This document shows, piece after piece, positions 16,727 to 27,351 of a stretch of DNA of 64,000 nucleotides; the first letter of the stretch is position 1, and every line of letters starts with the position of its first letter. This stretch comes from Hoeflea prorocentri (GTDB lineage Bacteria > Pseudomonadota > Alphaproteobacteria > Rhizobiales > Rhizobiaceae). Position numbers and translations under genes: made by a program. The DNA lies in contig NZ_JAPJZI010000001.1 of the NCBI RefSeq assembly GCF_027944115.1, forward strand, positions 3,100,001 to 3,164,000, given 5' to 3'. The notes under the pieces are model-generated. The model searched no databases. It was not told where the DNA came from and worked only from the letters and a program-made list of their open reading frames with translations.

Positions 16727-17434
16727 CTACACACCATCGCCAAACCGGTCTCGTGTCACCAGCCTGAAACTGTCGGCCGGATGCACGAGACGGACATGGG
16801 TAACCGCCTCGCCGGCGAGCCACGTGGTGCGTTCGATGACAAAGACCGGCTTGCCCTCGGTCAGGTTAAGCAAGTCCCCCTCGCCTTTCGAAGGCAATGC
16901 GGCGCGGAAGACATGTTCAGCGCTGGTATAGGGGACTTGCCTGAGCAACCATTCATTCGGGCTGACGCTCTCGAAAGTTTCATTTCGGGCCTGCGGCACG
17001 ACGTTGAGGTCGATCCACCGGTCTTCGATCTGGTGGGGCGCGCCATCTGCAAAGTGCAGGCTGACAACATGCAAAACCCTATGCTTTCCCGTCAGTCCCA
17101 TTTCAGCACGCACCTTTTGCGGAGGCTTTTCCAGCGTACGGCTGACCAGCAGATATTTGTAGGTTCCACCGCGCTGCTCGATCTCATCGCGTACGAGGGG
17201 AATTTCGAACATGGCATTGCGCGACTGACGCTGGACGACCCGTGTTCCGGCCTTGCGTTTTCGTTCAACCAGGCCCGACTCGGCCAGAGCCCGCATTGCC
17301 CTGTTGACCGTTACGCGTGTGCATCCGAACTCGTGCGCCAGATCCGCCTCGGCCGGCAACAGGGTGCCGGGTGGCCAATCGCCGCCCTTTATGCGTTCAA
17401 GAAGAATATTTTGGATGTCCTTGTAGGACCGCAT
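16727..17434 (-). CDS. hutC: Histidine utilisation repressor (GntR, HutC/UTRA)
   Basis: This 235-residue protein combines a GntR DNA-binding domain (residues 1-70, LAHEFGCTRVTVNRAMRALA) with a C-terminal UTRA effector domain (HRVLHVVSLHFADGAPHQIEDRWI, VFVIERTTWLAGEAVTHVRL). HutC proteins bind urocanate and then release hut promoters. It follows hutF by five bases on the same strand, so it is probably autoregulated from the hutF-hutI divergent region. Confidence 0.92.
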   Translation of the reverse strand: MRSYKDIQNILLERIKGGDWPPGTLLPAEADLAHEFGCTRVTVNRAMRALAESGLVERKRKAGTRVVQRQSRNAMFEIPLVRDEIEQRGGTYKYLLVSRTLEKPPQKVRAEMGLTGKHRVLHVVSLHFADGAPHQIEDRWIDLNVVPQARNETFESVSPNEWLLRQVPYTSAEHVFRAALPSKGEGDLLNLTEGKPVFVIERTTWLAGEAVTHVRLVHPADSFRLVTRDRFGDGV

Positions 17435-17439
17435 GACAA

Positions 17440-18813
17440 TCAGATCCGGTTCTTCAATTCGGCCATTACGCCGCGGAAACGCCGTTCGACATCTTCGCGC
17501 CTAACATGACGGCCACCTTCAACACAGTGCCGGCCCGCCGACCAGACATCTGTAACAAGCCTGTCGTCCCCGGCGAAGACCCAGCCATCCAGAAGCTGCC
17601 GCCGGTCAAGACCACAAAGGGCCGGATGGGTAGCGTCGATTGCGATCATGTCCGCCAGCCGGCCCTTTTCCAACGCGCCTGAATTGCGAGCGAGCGCTCC
17701 TGCGCCTCCTCTGGCCACACGCCGGTAAAGTGTTTCGCCGGTCGATGCACCGGGGTCGGCAAGCACGTTCCGCGCCTGACAAGCAAGACGTTGACTGTAC
17801 TCAAGCTGACGCAGTTCTTCTGACAAGGAAATGCGGATATTGGAGTCGGACCCGATGCCAAATCGCCCGCCTTGCGCCATATAAGATCGCGCATTGAATG
17901 TGCCGTCCCCGAGATTGGCTTCAGTGATCGGGCAAAGGCCGGCAACAGCGCCGGAACGCGCAAGACCTGTCGTCTCTTCGTCGCTCATATGCGTCGCGTG
18001 GATCAGGCACCAATGGCTGTCGACATCAACATTGTCGAGCAGCCATGCCACCGGCCGCGCACCCAGCCAGGCTTCGATATCGGCAACCTCCCTTTCCTGC
18101 TCGGCTATGTGGATATGAACAGGACCGGACCGGTACCGCATTGCGATCTCTCCCAGCGCCTCCGGATCACAAGCGCGCAACGAATGCGGCGCGACACCCA
18201 GGCTGCAGTCTTTGGAAAGTCCTGATAGTGCGCGTGCAGCCTTGTCGACAAGGGCGTCAAACCGATCCGGATCGCACCCGAAACGCAGCTGCCCGCCTTC
18301 CAGCGGCTTCTTACCAGCTCCGCCATGGCTGTAGAGGACGGGCAGATGTGCAAGGCCAATCCCGGTTACCTCAACGGCCGCAAAAATGCGCTCCGACGTC
18401 TCTGACGGATTGTCATAGGCCTTGCCGCCGGGCCGGTGATGCAGATAGTGGAACTCACCGACCGATGCATAGCCCGCTTCCAGCATGTCGATATAAACGA
18501 ACGCCGCGATCGCCTCGACATGGTCCGGCGTCAGCACGTCAAGAAACCGGTACATCAACGCCCGCCAGCTCCAGAAATCATCGCCATGCGGCGATCTGTG
18601 TTCGCACATGCCGGCCATGGCTCGCTGGAAGGCATGGCTATGCAGATTGGCGATGGCCGGCAGCAACACCCGGTCGCCAAGATCCGTATCACCGGCACGC
18701 GCCTTTGCATCCTGTTCAATCTCGGCAATGTGTCCGCTGGCATCGATCCCGATGCGGACATTGTCGACCCAGCCCTCCGGGAGCAAGGCGCCTGCCGCAA
18801 ACAGCGTCTTCAT
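17440..18813 (-). CDS. hutF: Formimidoylglutamate deiminase
   Basis: This 457-residue amidohydrolase converts N-formimidoylglutamate to N-formylglutamate and ammonia. It has the metal motif NLHSHAFQRAMAG, then the His of HIHIAEQEREV, HATHMSDEE and the late Asp in GIGSDSNIRISL. Together with hutG it defines the five-step histidine pathway. It is transcribed with hutC and divergently from hutI. Confidence 0.95.
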   Translation of the reverse strand: MKTLFAAGALLPEGWVDNVRIGIDASGHIAEIEQDAKARAGDTDLGDRVLLPAIANLHSHAFQRAMAGMCEHRSPHGDDFWSWRALMYRFLDVLTPDHVEAIAAFVYIDMLEAGYASVGEFHYLHHRPGGKAYDNPSETSERIFAAVEVTGIGLAHLPVLYSHGGAGKKPLEGGQLRFGCDPDRFDALVDKAARALSGLSKDCSLGVAPHSLRACDPEALGEIAMRYRSGPVHIHIAEQEREVADIEAWLGARPVAWLLDNVDVDSHWCLIHATHMSDEETTGLARSGAVAGLCPITEANLGDGTFNARSYMAQGGRFGIGSDSNIRISLSEELRQLEYSQRLACQARNVLADPGASTGETLYRRVARGGAGALARNSGALEKGRLADMIAIDATHPALCGLDRRQLLDGWVFAGDDRLVTDVWSAGRHCVEGGRHVRREDVERRFRGVMAELKNRI

Positions 18814-18843
18814 GGACTGCCTATAATCGTTGACATAAAATTA

Positions 18844-18859
18844 TTATGAATATACATAA
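18844..18859. promoter_or_regulatory. Putative HutC operator in the hutF-hutI gap
   Basis: TTATGAATATACATAA is a 16-base near-palindrome (TTATG-N6-CATAA) 34-49 bases before hutI and 31-46 before hutF. GntR-type HutC proteins bind ATA-rich dyads of this kind, so one site could govern both divergent hut transcripts. Confidence 0.55.
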
Positions 18860-18892
18860 CAGGAATTGCAAGCGAAAGCGGAATTGCCCGCA

Positions 18893-20098
18893 ATGACCAG
18901 CTTTGTTCTGACAAATGCGAAAATCTCAACAATGATTGAAGGCCCGACCGCCTTCGGTCTTATCGACAACGGCGCCGTCGCCGTTGAGGACGGGCTGATC
19001 TCCTGGATCGGCACGGCAAGCGACCTGCCGGCCTCTTATCGCAGTCTGCGGACGGACGATCTGGAAGGGCGGGTTGTGACGCCAGCGCTGATTGACTGCC
19101 ATACACACATCGTTTTCGGCGGCGACCGCGCAAGAGAGTTCGAAATGCGACTTGAAGGCGCATCCTATGAAGAGATCGCGCGCGCCGGGGGCGGCATCAA
19201 TTCCACCGTGGCAGCAACCCGAACTGCCAGCGAAGCGGCTTTGCTGGGTGACGCGCTCAAACGTGCGGACAGCCTCATTGCCGAAGGCGTCGGCACCGTC
19301 GAAATCAAATCAGGCTACGGGCTGGACGTCGAAACGGAACTGCGGATGCTCAAAGTCGCACGTGCCATCGCCGCGCAACGCGACATCCGGGTGAAAACCA
19401 GCTTCCTGGGTGCGCACGCCATACCTTCCGAATATGCAGGAAGGCCCGATGCCTATATCGACGAGGTCTGCATTGCGGCCCTGTCAGCAGCCCATGAAAT
19501 GGGGTTGGCAGATGCCGTGGATGGATTTTGCGAGACCATCGCCTTTATGCCCGATCAGATCGAGCGGGTTTTCCAGCATGCGCGCGCACTCGGCCTTCCG
19601 GTCAAACTCCACGCTGAACAGCTTTCCAACCTCGGGGGCGCGGAGCTTGCAGCAAGATACCAGGCCCTTTCGGCGGACCATCTCGAATATCTCGAGGAAC
19701 CCGGCCTCCTCGCCATGAAAAAGGCCGGCTGCGTCGCCGTGATGCTGCCGGGTGCCTTTTACACCTTGCGGGAAAAACAATTGCCGCCGATCGCGTTGTT
19801 GCGTGAACACGAAGTACCGATGGCCGTGGCAACCGACTGCAATCCGGGCTCCTCGCCGCTGACCTCCCTGCTTCTGGCCATGAACATGGCCTGCACGCTG
19901 TTTCGCATGACGCCGCAGGAGGCCCTTGCTGGCACAACGCGGCACGCGGCCCGGGCGCAGGGTCTCAACGATACCGGCACGATCGAGCCAGGAAAGAAGG
20001 CGGAACTGGCGGTTTGGGATGTCGCCCATCCCGCCGAACTCTCATACCGGATAGGCTTCAACCCGCTTGCGATGCGCATCATGGGGAGATTGCCATGA
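18893..20098 (+). CDS. hutI: Imidazolonepropionase
   Basis: This 401-residue amidohydrolase opens the imidazolone ring to give N-formimidoylglutamate. Signatures are [20 protein letters not shown] (HxH metal motif), [10 protein letters not shown]-type [48 protein letters not shown] and [10 protein letters not shown]. The ATG at 18893 gives the canonical N terminus; a longer frame upstream overlaps the promoter. Its stop overlaps the hutH start (ATGA), so the two are coupled. Confidence 0.97.
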   Translation: MTSFVLTNAKISTMIEGPTAFGLIDNGAVAVEDGLISWIGTASDLPASYRSLRTDDLEGRVVTPALIDCHTHIVFGGDRAREFEMRLEGASYEEIARAGGGINSTVAATRTASEAALLGDALKRADSLIAEGVGTVEIKSGYGLDVETELRMLKVARAIAAQRDIRVKTSFLGAHAIPSEYAGRPDAYIDEVCIAALSAAHEMGLADAVDGFCETIAFMPDQIERVFQHARALGLPVKLHAEQLSNLGGAELAARYQALSADHLEYLEEPGLLAMKKAGCVAVMLPGAFYTLREKQLPPIALLREHEVPMAVATDCNPGSSPLTSLLLAMNMACTLFRMTPQEALAGTTRHAARAQGLNDTGTIEPGKKAELAVWDVAHPAELSYRIGFNPLAMRIMGRLP

Positions 20099-21648
20099 GC
20101 GTCACCGTGTTGAAGCCGGGGGAGATGTCCCTTGGCCAACTGGAAACCATCTACTGGAGCAACGGCGAAGTCGCGGTCGATCATTCATGCCGGGCCGAGG
20201 TTGAGGCCTCGGCAGCTGTCATTGCTGAGGCCGCGCGGGGTGAGACGCCGGTCTACGGGGTCAATACCGGCTTCGGCAAGCTGGCAAGCGTCAAGATTGC
20301 ACCGCGTCATACGGCGGCGCTGCAGCGCAACCTCATCCTTTCGCATTGCTGCGGTGTCGGCGATACGGCTCCCAAACGGATCGTCCGCCTCATGATGATC
20401 CTGAAGCTCCTGTCGCTTTGCCGGGGCGCATCGGGTGTGCGCTGGGAGTTGATTGCGTTTCTGGAACAGATGCTTGCGCGGAAGATTACACCGGTCATAC
20501 CGGCACAGGGTTCAGTCGGCGCTTCCGGTGACCTTGCGCCGCTCGCCCATATGACGGCCGTCATGATCGGCGAAGGCAAAGCGCTGTTCGACGGCGAGGT
20601 CATGCCGGGCGCCGTAGCGTTAAAGGCGGCGGAACTTGAACCGGTCGCCCTTGGCCCGAAGGAAGGTCTCGCCTTTATCAACGGGACGCAGTTTTCGACT
20701 GCCTTCGCGCTGGCGGAGCTTTTCGAGGCATGGCGCTGCGCGCAAAACGCGCTGCTGGTGAGCGCGCTCTCGACCGACGCCATCATGGGTTCAACCGCCC
20801 CTACCCGGCCCGAGATCCACACTTTGCGCGGTCACCGCGGCCAGATCGAAGCCGCGGCGGCAATCCGCAACCTGATGGAAGGCTCACAGATCCGCGAAAG
20901 CCACCGCGAAGGCGACACCCGTGTGCAGGACCCCTACTGCATCCGCTGCCAGCCGCAAGTGACAGGGGCGTGCCTTGACCTTTTGCGCCAGGCTGGCGCA
21001 ACACTCGAGACCGAAGCCAATGCGGTGACCGACAATCCGCTGGTCGTGACGGCGTGCGGCGATGTTATCTCCGGCGGTAATTTCCACGCCGAGCCGACGG
21101 CCTTCGCGGCCGACCAGATTGCTCTGGCGATCGCCGAAATGGGCGCCATTTCCCAGCGCCGCATCGCCCTTATGGTCGACCCCACGCTGAGTTTCGACCT
21201 GCCGTCTTTTCTGACACCCGAACCGGGCCTGAATTCCGGATTGATGATAGCAGAGGTGACCAGCGCGGCGCTGATGAGCGAGAACAAACAACGGGCCAAT
21301 CCGTGCTCCACGGACAGCACGCCGACAAGTGCCAATCAGGAGGACCACGTCTCCATGGCGGCCCATGGCGCGCGGCGTCTTGCCGATATGAACGACAATC
21401 TCGGCCGCATTCTCGGTATCGAATTCCTCTGTGCGGCGCAGGGTGTCGAGTTCCGCGCGCCGCTCAAAACCAGTGCTCCGCTTCGTGCCGCCATCGGTTC
21501 CGTGCGTGAGCAGATCGATACGCTCGGCGAAGACCGTTATCTGGCGGGCGATATCGAACGGGCGGCGATGCTCGTCCGGGACGGAACGATTGTCGTCAGA
21601 TGCGGCATCCCGCTTATCAGTCCGCTCGGCACGGAGGCATCGCTGTGA
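20095..21648 (+). CDS. hutH: Histidine ammonia-lyase
   Basis: This 517-residue enzyme deaminates L-histidine to trans-urocanate. The self-forming MIO cofactor triad is present in [14 protein letters not shown] (Ala-Ser-Gly). Other landmarks are [24 protein letters not shown], and [15 protein letters not shown]. The length fits the family. The start is the ATG at 20095 overlapping the hutI stop. It ends by overlapping the GTG start of hutG. Confidence 0.97.
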   Translation: MSVTVLKPGEMSLGQLETIYWSNGEVAVDHSCRAEVEASAAVIAEAARGETPVYGVNTGFGKLASVKIAPRHTAALQRNLILSHCCGVGDTAPKRIVRLMMILKLLSLCRGASGVRWELIAFLEQMLARKITPVIPAQGSVGASGDLAPLAHMTAVMIGEGKALFDGEVMPGAVALKAAELEPVALGPKEGLAFINGTQFSTAFALAELFEAWRCAQNALLVSALSTDAIMGSTAPTRPEIHTLRGHRGQIEAAAAIRNLMEGSQIRESHREGDTRVQDPYCIRCQPQVTGACLDLLRQAGATLETEANAVTDNPLVVTACGDVISGGNFHAEPTAFAADQIALAIAEMGAISQRRIALMVDPTLSFDLPSFLTPEPGLNSGLMIAEVTSAALMSENKQRANPCSTDSTPTSANQEDHVSMAAHGARRLADMNDNLGRILGIEFLCAAQGVEFRAPLKTSAPLRAAIGSVREQIDTLGEDRYLAGDIERAAMLVRDGTIVVRCGIPLISPLGTEASL

Positions 21649-22457
21649 CACCGGTCGAAACCGTTCAGGGAGACAGCCCGGTCATCCTCGGCCTGCCGCA
21701 TACGGGGCTTGATGTCCCCAAAGACGTTTGGGAGAGCTTCAACGAGACGGGCCGCGCCCTGGCGGATGCCGACTGGAATATCCACAAGCTTTATGACGGG
21801 GTCCTGCCGGGCGCCACGACGGTGCGCGCGACCTTCCACCGCTATGTCATCGACGCCAATCGCGATCCGTCGGACAAAAGCCTTTACCCGGGGCAGAACA
21901 CAACAACGCTTTGTCCGCTGATCGACTTCAACGATACTCCCATATACCGAGAGGGACGCGAGCCCGATGAAGCAGAGATCAAACGCCGGAAACGGCTCTT
22001 TCACGCGCCCTATCACACAGCCCTTGCGGCGGAAATCAAGCGTGTGCATTCACTGCACGGCCTTGCCCTTCTCTATGACTGCCATTCGATCCGCTCCGTC
22101 GTTCCGTTCCTTTTCGAGGGAACCCTGCCCGACTTCAACATCGGCACCGATGGCGGCGCGACGTGCAATGCCGAAGTGGAGCGGATCGCAAGAGAGGTCT
22201 GCGAGGCGGCATCCGGCTATTCCACTACTGTGAACGGACGCTTTCGCGGCGGCTGGACGACACGGCACTATGGGCGTCCGGATGACGGTGTCCATGCGAT
22301 CCAGATGGAACTGGCGCAAAAGTCACATCTTGCTGCCGAGGCGCCACCGTTCGACCTCGACCCCGTCAAATCCGAGCGGTTGCGAATGCTTCTGGCCGAT
22401 ATCCTGACGTCGCTGGAACAATGGGCGTTAAACCATGCGGGAGCAAACAATGAATGA
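21645..22457 (+). CDS. hutG: N-formylglutamate deformylase
   Basis: This 270-residue zinc hydrolase releases formate from N-formylglutamate, giving glutamate. Family signs are [46 protein letters not shown] and [14 protein letters not shown]. The best start is GTG at 21645, which overlaps the hutH TGA (GTGA). Upstream codons lie inside hutH. It overlaps the next gene, hutU, by eight bases. Confidence 0.94.
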   Translation: MTPVETVQGDSPVILGLPHTGLDVPKDVWESFNETGRALADADWNIHKLYDGVLPGATTVRATFHRYVIDANRDPSDKSLYPGQNTTTLCPLIDFNDTPIYREGREPDEAEIKRRKRLFHAPYHTALAAEIKRVHSLHGLALLYDCHSIRSVVPFLFEGTLPDFNIGTDGGATCNAEVERIAREVCEAASGYSTTVNGRFRGGWTTRHYGRPDDGVHAIQMELAQKSHLAAEAPPFDLDPVKSERLRMLLADILTSLEQWALNHAGANNE

Positions 22458-24123
22458 TCCACGGCACAATATTCGCGATGTTTTCCCGCTTACCGGATCT
22501 GATATCACCGCCAAATCCTGGCTGACCGAAGCGCCGATGCGCATGCTGATGAACAATCTGCATCCGGACGTTGCCGAGAACCCGCATGAACTGACCGTCT
22601 ATGGCGGCATCGGGCGCGCGGCACGCAACTGGGATGCGTTCGATCGGATCGTTGCAAGTCTGAAGACACTAGAAGACGATGAGACACTGCTGGTCCAGTC
22701 CGGCAAACCGGTCGGCATTTTCCGCACCCATGCGGATGCCCCGCGTGTCCTCATCGCCAATTCCAACCTTGTGCCCCATTGGGCCAATTGGGACCATTTC
22801 AATGAGCTCGACCGCAAGGGCCTGATGATGTACGGCCAGATGACGGCTGGGTCATGGATCTATATCGGCAGCCAGGGGATCGTCCAGGGAACCTACGAGA
22901 CCTTTGTCGAGGCGGGCCGGCAGCACTATGGCGGCGATCTATCCGGCAAGTGGATCCTGACCGGCGGGCTGGGCGGCATGGGCGGTGCTCAGCCGCTCGC
23001 CGCGACGATGGCCGGCGCCTGCCTTCTTGCCGTCGAGTGCGATCCGGAACGCATAGATTTTCGCCTGCGCACGAAATATCTGGATGAGAAGGCCGAAACG
23101 CTGGACGAGGCGCTTGCCATGATCGAACGCTGGACCGCTGCCGGCGAAGCAAAATCCGTCGGCCTTCCGGGCAATGCCGCGGATGTGTTTCCCGAACTCG
23201 CCCGGCGCGGCGCCCGACCTGATATCGTGACCGACCAGACATCGGCGCATGACCCGGTCAACGGCTATCTGCCGCTTGGCTGGTCACTCGCCGAATGGAA
23301 GGAAAAGCGCGAGAGCGATCCGAAAGGCGTTGCCCGGGCCGCTTGCGCTTCCATGAAGGTTCACGTCGCAGCCATGGTGGAGTTCTGGAACAAAGGCGTT
23401 CCGACACTCGACTATGGCAACAATATCCGCCAGGTCGCCTTCGACGAGGGACTGGAGGACGCCTTCGCCTTTCCGGGTTTTGTCCCGGCCTATATCCGAC
23501 CGCTTTTTTGCCGCGGCATCGGCCCGTTCCGCTGGGCGGCCCTGTCGGGTGACCCCGACGACATCCATCGCACGGATGAAAAGGTCAAGGAGCTCATTCC
23601 CGATGACAAGCATTTGCACAACTGGCTCGATATGGCGCGCGAACGCATCGCGTTTCAGGGGCTGCCGGCGCGTATCTGCTGGGTCGGCCTTGGCCAACGA
23701 CACCGTCTTGGCCTTGCATTCAACGAGATGGTCAAATCGGGAGAGTTGAAGGCGCCGATCGTTATCGGCCGGGATCATCTCGATTCAGGTTCGGTCGCCT
23801 CCCCCAACCGGGAAACCGAAGCGATGAAGGACGGATCCGATGCCGTCTCCGACTGGCCACTGCTCAACGCTCTTCTGAACTGCGCCTCGGGTGCCACCTG
23901 GGTCAGCCTGCATCACGGCGGCGGCGTCGGCATGGGGTTTTCGCAACATGCCGGCATGGTCATCTGTTGCGACGGCACACAAGCCGCATCCGAGCGGATC
24001 GCACGGGTGTTGTGGAACGATCCGGCAAGCGGCGTGATGCGCCATGCCGATGCCGGCTATGACATCGCTCTCGAATGCGCCCGCCAAAACCAGTTGCGAC
24101 TTCCCGGCATATTGGGGAATTGA
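22450..24123 (+). CDS. hutU: Urocanate hydratase
   Basis: This 557-residue NAD-dependent enzyme hydrates urocanate to imidazolonepropionate. It has [31 protein letters not shown], the NAD-binding stretch [18 protein letters not shown], and [16 protein letters not shown] near the active site. The start is the ATG at 22450 inside the end of hutG, behind GGAG. It is the last gene of the hutIHGU run. Confidence 0.97.
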   Translation: MNDPRHNIRDVFPLTGSDITAKSWLTEAPMRMLMNNLHPDVAENPHELTVYGGIGRAARNWDAFDRIVASLKTLEDDETLLVQSGKPVGIFRTHADAPRVLIANSNLVPHWANWDHFNELDRKGLMMYGQMTAGSWIYIGSQGIVQGTYETFVEAGRQHYGGDLSGKWILTGGLGGMGGAQPLAATMAGACLLAVECDPERIDFRLRTKYLDEKAETLDEALAMIERWTAAGEAKSVGLPGNAADVFPELARRGARPDIVTDQTSAHDPVNGYLPLGWSLAEWKEKRESDPKGVARAACASMKVHVAAMVEFWNKGVPTLDYGNNIRQVAFDEGLEDAFAFPGFVPAYIRPLFCRGIGPFRWAALSGDPDDIHRTDEKVKELIPDDKHLHNWLDMARERIAFQGLPARICWVGLGQRHRLGLAFNEMVKSGELKAPIVIGRDHLDSGSVASPNRETEAMKDGSDAVSDWPLLNALLNCASGATWVSLHHGGGVGMGFSQHAGMVICCDGTQAASERIARVLWNDPASGVMRHADAGYDIALECARQNQLRLPGILGN

Positions 24124-24148
24124 TCCGGCTGCACCGTCTTTGCCTGGC

Positions 24149-25126
24149 TCACGTGCCGATCAGCAGAACAATCGCCCCGCAGCGCTCCTCCGTTTCAACA
24201 AGACGGTGCGCCTTAGACGCCTGATCCATGGGCAGTTCACGATCGACAATCGAGATAATTTTACCATCCTCGATCATCTTTCTGAGGGCTTCCAGTTCTT
24301 CCCGTGTTTCCTTTGCAAAGGCAAAACTTGCGCTTTTATCGGTGAAGCGGTTGGTCAAGAGGGCCCGCAGCATGACGGAAAGCCTGGGATTGCCGCACAG
24401 ATAACGCCCGCCCGGTGAAAGAACCGAGATGCAGGCGCGGTAGGAACTTGTGGGCACCATGTCGAAGACGACATCATATTGCGGTCCGGCTTGCGCAAAG
24501 TCTTCACGCTGGTAGTCGACGAAATTATCCACCCCGAGACGGCGCAACATCGGTTCCTTTGCAGCCTTGTCGACCGCAGTGACCTCTGCGCCCATGCTTC
24601 TGGCGATCTGCACCGCATGCGCGCCGATGCTGCCGCCGGCGCCGTTGATCAGTATCTTCTCCCCGGCTGTCAGCCTTGCCAGTCGCATGAAATGCAGCGC
24701 GTTCAGGCCACCGAGCGGCACGGCAGCGGCCTGAGCAAAGGTCATGTTGCGCGGTTTTTCAGCCATGGCAAGCGTCGCAGGTAAGACGACATATTCGCCA
24801 TAGGCGCCCATGTGAAGACCGGCCGTTCCAAACAACTTATCCCCGACGGAAAACTGCGCCACATTCGTCCCGACCGCAGCGACTTCGCCGGCGAAATACC
24901 CGCCGAGGATTGCCCGCCTCGGCTTTGTTATTCCCAACGCGATCCGCAGCGGCAACCAGAACCACTTGACTGAAAACCTGAAACCACGCAGTTCACAATC
25001 GGCCTTGGTTGCCTCCGCAGCGCGCACTCTTATCAGCACGTCGTCATCTGCGGGCTTCGGAGCCTCAACGTTCCGGAGCTGAAGCACCTCCGGGGGGCCG
25101 TATTCTTCGTAGATGATGGCTTTCAA
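24149..25126 (-). CDS. MDR-family NAD(P)-dependent oxidoreductase (quinone oxidoreductase-like)
   Basis: This 325-residue protein is a zinc-independent medium-chain dehydrogenase/reductase. It begins MKAIIYEEYGPPEVLQL, as quinone oxidoreductases do. It has a GroES-like N-terminal domain and a Rossmann domain with INGAGGSIGAHAVQIARSMG near residue 160. No structural-zinc cysteine cluster is visible. The physiological substrate is unknown. It is convergent with hutU and 25 bases from it, and is not an obvious part of the hut pathway. Confidence 0.85.
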   Translation of the reverse strand: MKAIIYEEYGPPEVLQLRNVEAPKPADDDVLIRVRAAEATKADCELRGFRFSVKWFWLPLRIALGITKPRRAILGGYFAGEVAAVGTNVAQFSVGDKLFGTAGLHMGAYGEYVVLPATLAMAEKPRNMTFAQAAAVPLGGLNALHFMRLARLTAGEKILINGAGGSIGAHAVQIARSMGAEVTAVDKAAKEPMLRRLGVDNFVDYQREDFAQAGPQYDVVFDMVPTSSYRACISVLSPGGRYLCGNPRLSVMLRALLTNRFTDKSASFAFAKETREELEALRKMIEDGKIISIVDRELPMDQASKAHRLVETEERCGAIVLLIGT

Positions 25127-25335
25127 CGCGCCCTCTCCGCAATCCGTTTGTGGTATCGCCGTCCGCGATTACCTGATTTGACAGTAATCCCGTCGTGCAT
25201 GAGGGCCAAGCGTCATTCCAGCATAGCCGCATAATTGCCGGTCACGGCAGTTGCGCCAAGTCAAAGAATAGCCCTTGCGGATGTGAGACAAAGAGACTGA
25301 CATATAGCTGTAATTTGTTAGAGGGAGACCGAGCT

Positions 25336-25743
25336 ATGTATAAAAACATTCTTGTACCTGTGCTTCTGGACGGCGCACATGATACGCAATCATCTTATCT
25401 CGCCGCCAAAACGCTGGCCGATGAGGACGCCAAATTCACCGTCCTCCATGTCATGGAAACAATACCAAGCTTTGTTATTGCCCAAATTCCGAAGGATACG
25501 CTGGCGCGGTCACACAAGGAGGCTGAAGAGGCGTTGGAAAAATCGGCCACGGCACTGCCCGATGCAACGACCCACCTTGCGTCAGGGAATCCGGGACGTG
25601 TTATCGTCGATTATGCTCAGGAACACGACATCGATTGCATAATCGTTGCGTCCCACCGGCCGGGCATTGAGGACTATTTCCTTGGTTCAACCGCTGCTCG
25701 GGTCGTGCGCCATGCGCAATGCCCGGTCCACGTGATCCGATAA
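25336..25743 (+). CDS. Universal stress protein, UspA family
   Basis: This 135-residue protein has the Usp alpha/beta fold, starting MYKNILVPVLLDGAHDTQ and ending with DCIIVASHRPGIEDYFLGSTAARVVRHAQCPVHVIR. The nucleotide-binding pattern G-x2-G-x9-G-S/T is only partly kept (RPGIEDYFLGSTA). I chose the ATG at 25336 behind GAGGGAG. The longer frame has no similarity upstream. It is a soluble stress-response protein and is paired with another Usp gene 334 bases downstream. Confidence 0.9.
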   Translation: MYKNILVPVLLDGAHDTQSSYLAAKTLADEDAKFTVLHVMETIPSFVIAQIPKDTLARSHKEAEEALEKSATALPDATTHLASGNPGRVIVDYAQEHDIDCIIVASHRPGIEDYFLGSTAARVVRHAQCPVHVIR

Positions 25744-26077
25744 GCGAGCGATAAGCCGGCAATGGAGCACGCCTGCGCCCACCGGCACGCGGCCTGATCG
25801 GACCCTCATGAAAACCTCAAGGTCGGCGACCCAAGCGGTTGCCGGCCTTCGGGCTGATAGATGCCGACTTTCCGCCGACCTTCGTGGCGCCGATGACGAT
25901 CACCTTTGTCCCGACCACACACCGTGCTTTGGCTATGGTTGATCGGCTGGCTATGCCGCGCCGGCCTTGGTCAACAAACAGGCTCCGGCAAGGAGAGAGG
26001 GACAACGTTGATTTCAGTCAACACATGATTGCATCAAATGTGGCATGATGACTCATTCAAAAAGGGAGAAGGATGCT
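25744..26077. other. Gap between two usp genes
   Basis: No recognisable gene is found in these 334 bases. Short frames on both strands lack family similarity and good ribosome sites. The 3' end carries an FNR/FixK-type box (26008-26021) and an AAAGGGAGAAGGA ribosome site for the next gene. The composition is like the neighbours, so this may be the remains of a lost gene. Confidence 0.5.
26008..26021. promoter_or_regulatory. FNR/FixK-type anaerobox upstream of usp
   Basis: TTGATTTCAGTCAA matches the FNR/FixK consensus TTGAT-N4-ATCAA at nine of ten fixed positions. It sits 57-70 bases before the ATG at 26078, about right for a class II site with a short leader. It suggests that the stress protein is induced at low oxygen. 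Confidence 0.55.
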
Positions 26078-26512
26078 ATGTTTGAGAAGATAGTTGTTGC
26101 GATCGACGGGTCGGAGAGCGCCGATAGCGCACTGGAAATCGCGTGCGATCTGGCAAAGAAATATCAGTCAGAGATACATCTCGTGCACTCCCCTCAACTC
26201 GAAACCACTGCGATTGCAGTCGGTTACGGGGCGGTTGAGATCAACCCCAATCCGAAGGCCGTCGAAGAAGCGGGCAAGCAGGTCATGGACCGCGCGGTCG
26301 AAAAGGCGACCGCACTTGGTTGCGTGCCGGGTGAATGCATCATCAGCAATGGCGATCCGGCCGATGAAATCCTCAAGGCAGCCGAAGCGGCAAAAGCCGA
26401 TCTCATTATCATGGGCCGCCGTGGACTGGGGCGCCTGTCCAGCCTTATCCTCGGCAGTGTGTCGCAGAAGGTAAGCCACGACGCGCAATGCGCCTGCCTG
26501 ACCGTGTGCTAA
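26078..26512 (+). CDS. Universal stress protein, ATP-binding type
   Basis: This 144-residue Usp protein starts MFEKIVVAIDGSESADSALE and has the complete ATP-binding signature near the C terminus (GRRGLGRLSSLILGSVSQKV). The ATG at 26078 is preferred over in-frame codons upstream because AAGGGAGAAGGA lies just in front of it. The upstream FNR/FixK-type box points to oxygen-limited expression. It differs from the usp at 25336 in keeping the ATP motif. Confidence 0.93.
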   Translation: MFEKIVVAIDGSESADSALEIACDLAKKYQSEIHLVHSPQLETTAIAVGYGAVEINPNPKAVEEAGKQVMDRAVEKATALGCVPGECIISNGDPADEILKAAEAAKADLIIMGRRGLGRLSSLILGSVSQKVSHDAQCACLTVC

Positions 26513-26565
26513 GCACCAAGACTGAAAAGTTGTACGCAACGGCGAACCCGGCGGCTGCGCCGGGT

Positions 26566-27255
26566 TCAATGCACGTCCAGATTTGATTGCACCTGGGCAA
26601 GCGGGCTCAGATTGAGCCAATCGACAAATGTCTTCCGAGCCCAGCCATCACCAATAACTTCAAGCCGCTGATCGGAGATGGCCAGCGCCGGCGTCAAATC
26701 GCCCCTGACGAGGTAGATGATGTCCGGCAATGTGCATGACAGGTATAGGTTCACCCCACCGCCGGGATCATCCACGCACAACTCGCAGCGCCCTTTCTGG
26801 TTAAGGAACCACCAGAGCCGTTTGGAAGCGACCTGATCGGTCAATTCAAGCCTGATCAAGCAGCGGCGGTCTCCGAAAGCCTGCGGATTTGTGCTGCTCT
26901 CAAGGCTCCAGACCAAGAGGCCCAGATCGATCTCGTGCTCTTTAAGCTGACGCCTCGTCCATCGCTGGCCCCAGATGCCCAGCGCCTCGACCAGGGGAAC
27001 GAATTCGCGCCCCGCTTCGGTGAGTGCATAGGCGGATTGCCGCCCATGACCTCCCCGGCGTTCAACCACACCCTCGTCGATCAACCATTTGAGCCGCGAG
27101 GACAAAAGTGATGGCGACATTAGCGGAACGCCCCGCTGAAGTTCGCTGAAACGGCGCGGACCGGCTGCGAGATCGCGGACGATCAGCGCGTTCCAGCGTT
27201 CACAAAACAGCTCGGCCGCTTTGGCCACCGGGCAGAATTGACCGTAGGACTTCAT
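26566..27255 (-). CDS. HxlR-family transcriptional regulator with C-terminal domain
   Basis: This 229-residue protein has an N-terminal HxlR winged helix (residues 1-100). It shows the family Cys in QFCPVAKAAELF, the recognition region GPRRFSELQRGVPLMSPSLL, and the wing GGHGRQSAYALTEAG. Plain HxlR proteins have about 110-130 residues. The extra 110 residues resemble an SCP2-like ligand domain often fused to HxlR. It is divergent from the methyltransferase at 27352, and an inverted repeat lies between them, so it probably controls that gene. Confidence 0.85.
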   Translation of the reverse strand: MKSYGQFCPVAKAAELFCERWNALIVRDLAAGPRRFSELQRGVPLMSPSLLSSRLKWLIDEGVVERRGGHGRQSAYALTEAGREFVPLVEALGIWGQRWTRRQLKEHEIDLGLLVWSLESSTNPQAFGDRRCLIRLELTDQVASKRLWWFLNQKGRCELCVDDPGGGVNLYLSCTLPDIIYLVRGDLTPALAISDQRLEVIGDGWARKTFVDWLNLSPLAQVQSNLDVH

Positions 27256-27273
27256 CGCCCACCTCCATCATTG

Positions 27274-27288
27274 CTACAGATTTAGTAG
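27274..27288. promoter_or_regulatory. Putative HxlR operator
   Basis: CTACAGATTTAGTAG has CTAC-N7-GTAG arms centred in the 96-base gap between the HxlR gene and the methyltransferase gene. The position suits a regulator of the divergent pair. The arms are short, so the call is tentative. Confidence 0.35.
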
Positions 27289-27351
27289 TATATTGGATCG
27301 TCATTCAGGCGCCATGATCCAACTCTGGTCTTTTCAGGAAAAGAGGAGAGC

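Noticed and set aside
25251-25264. TTGCGCCAAGTCAA upstream of the first usp gene as an FNR box
   Set aside because: The left half differs at two of five positions and the distance to the start is less suitable than for the box at 26008.
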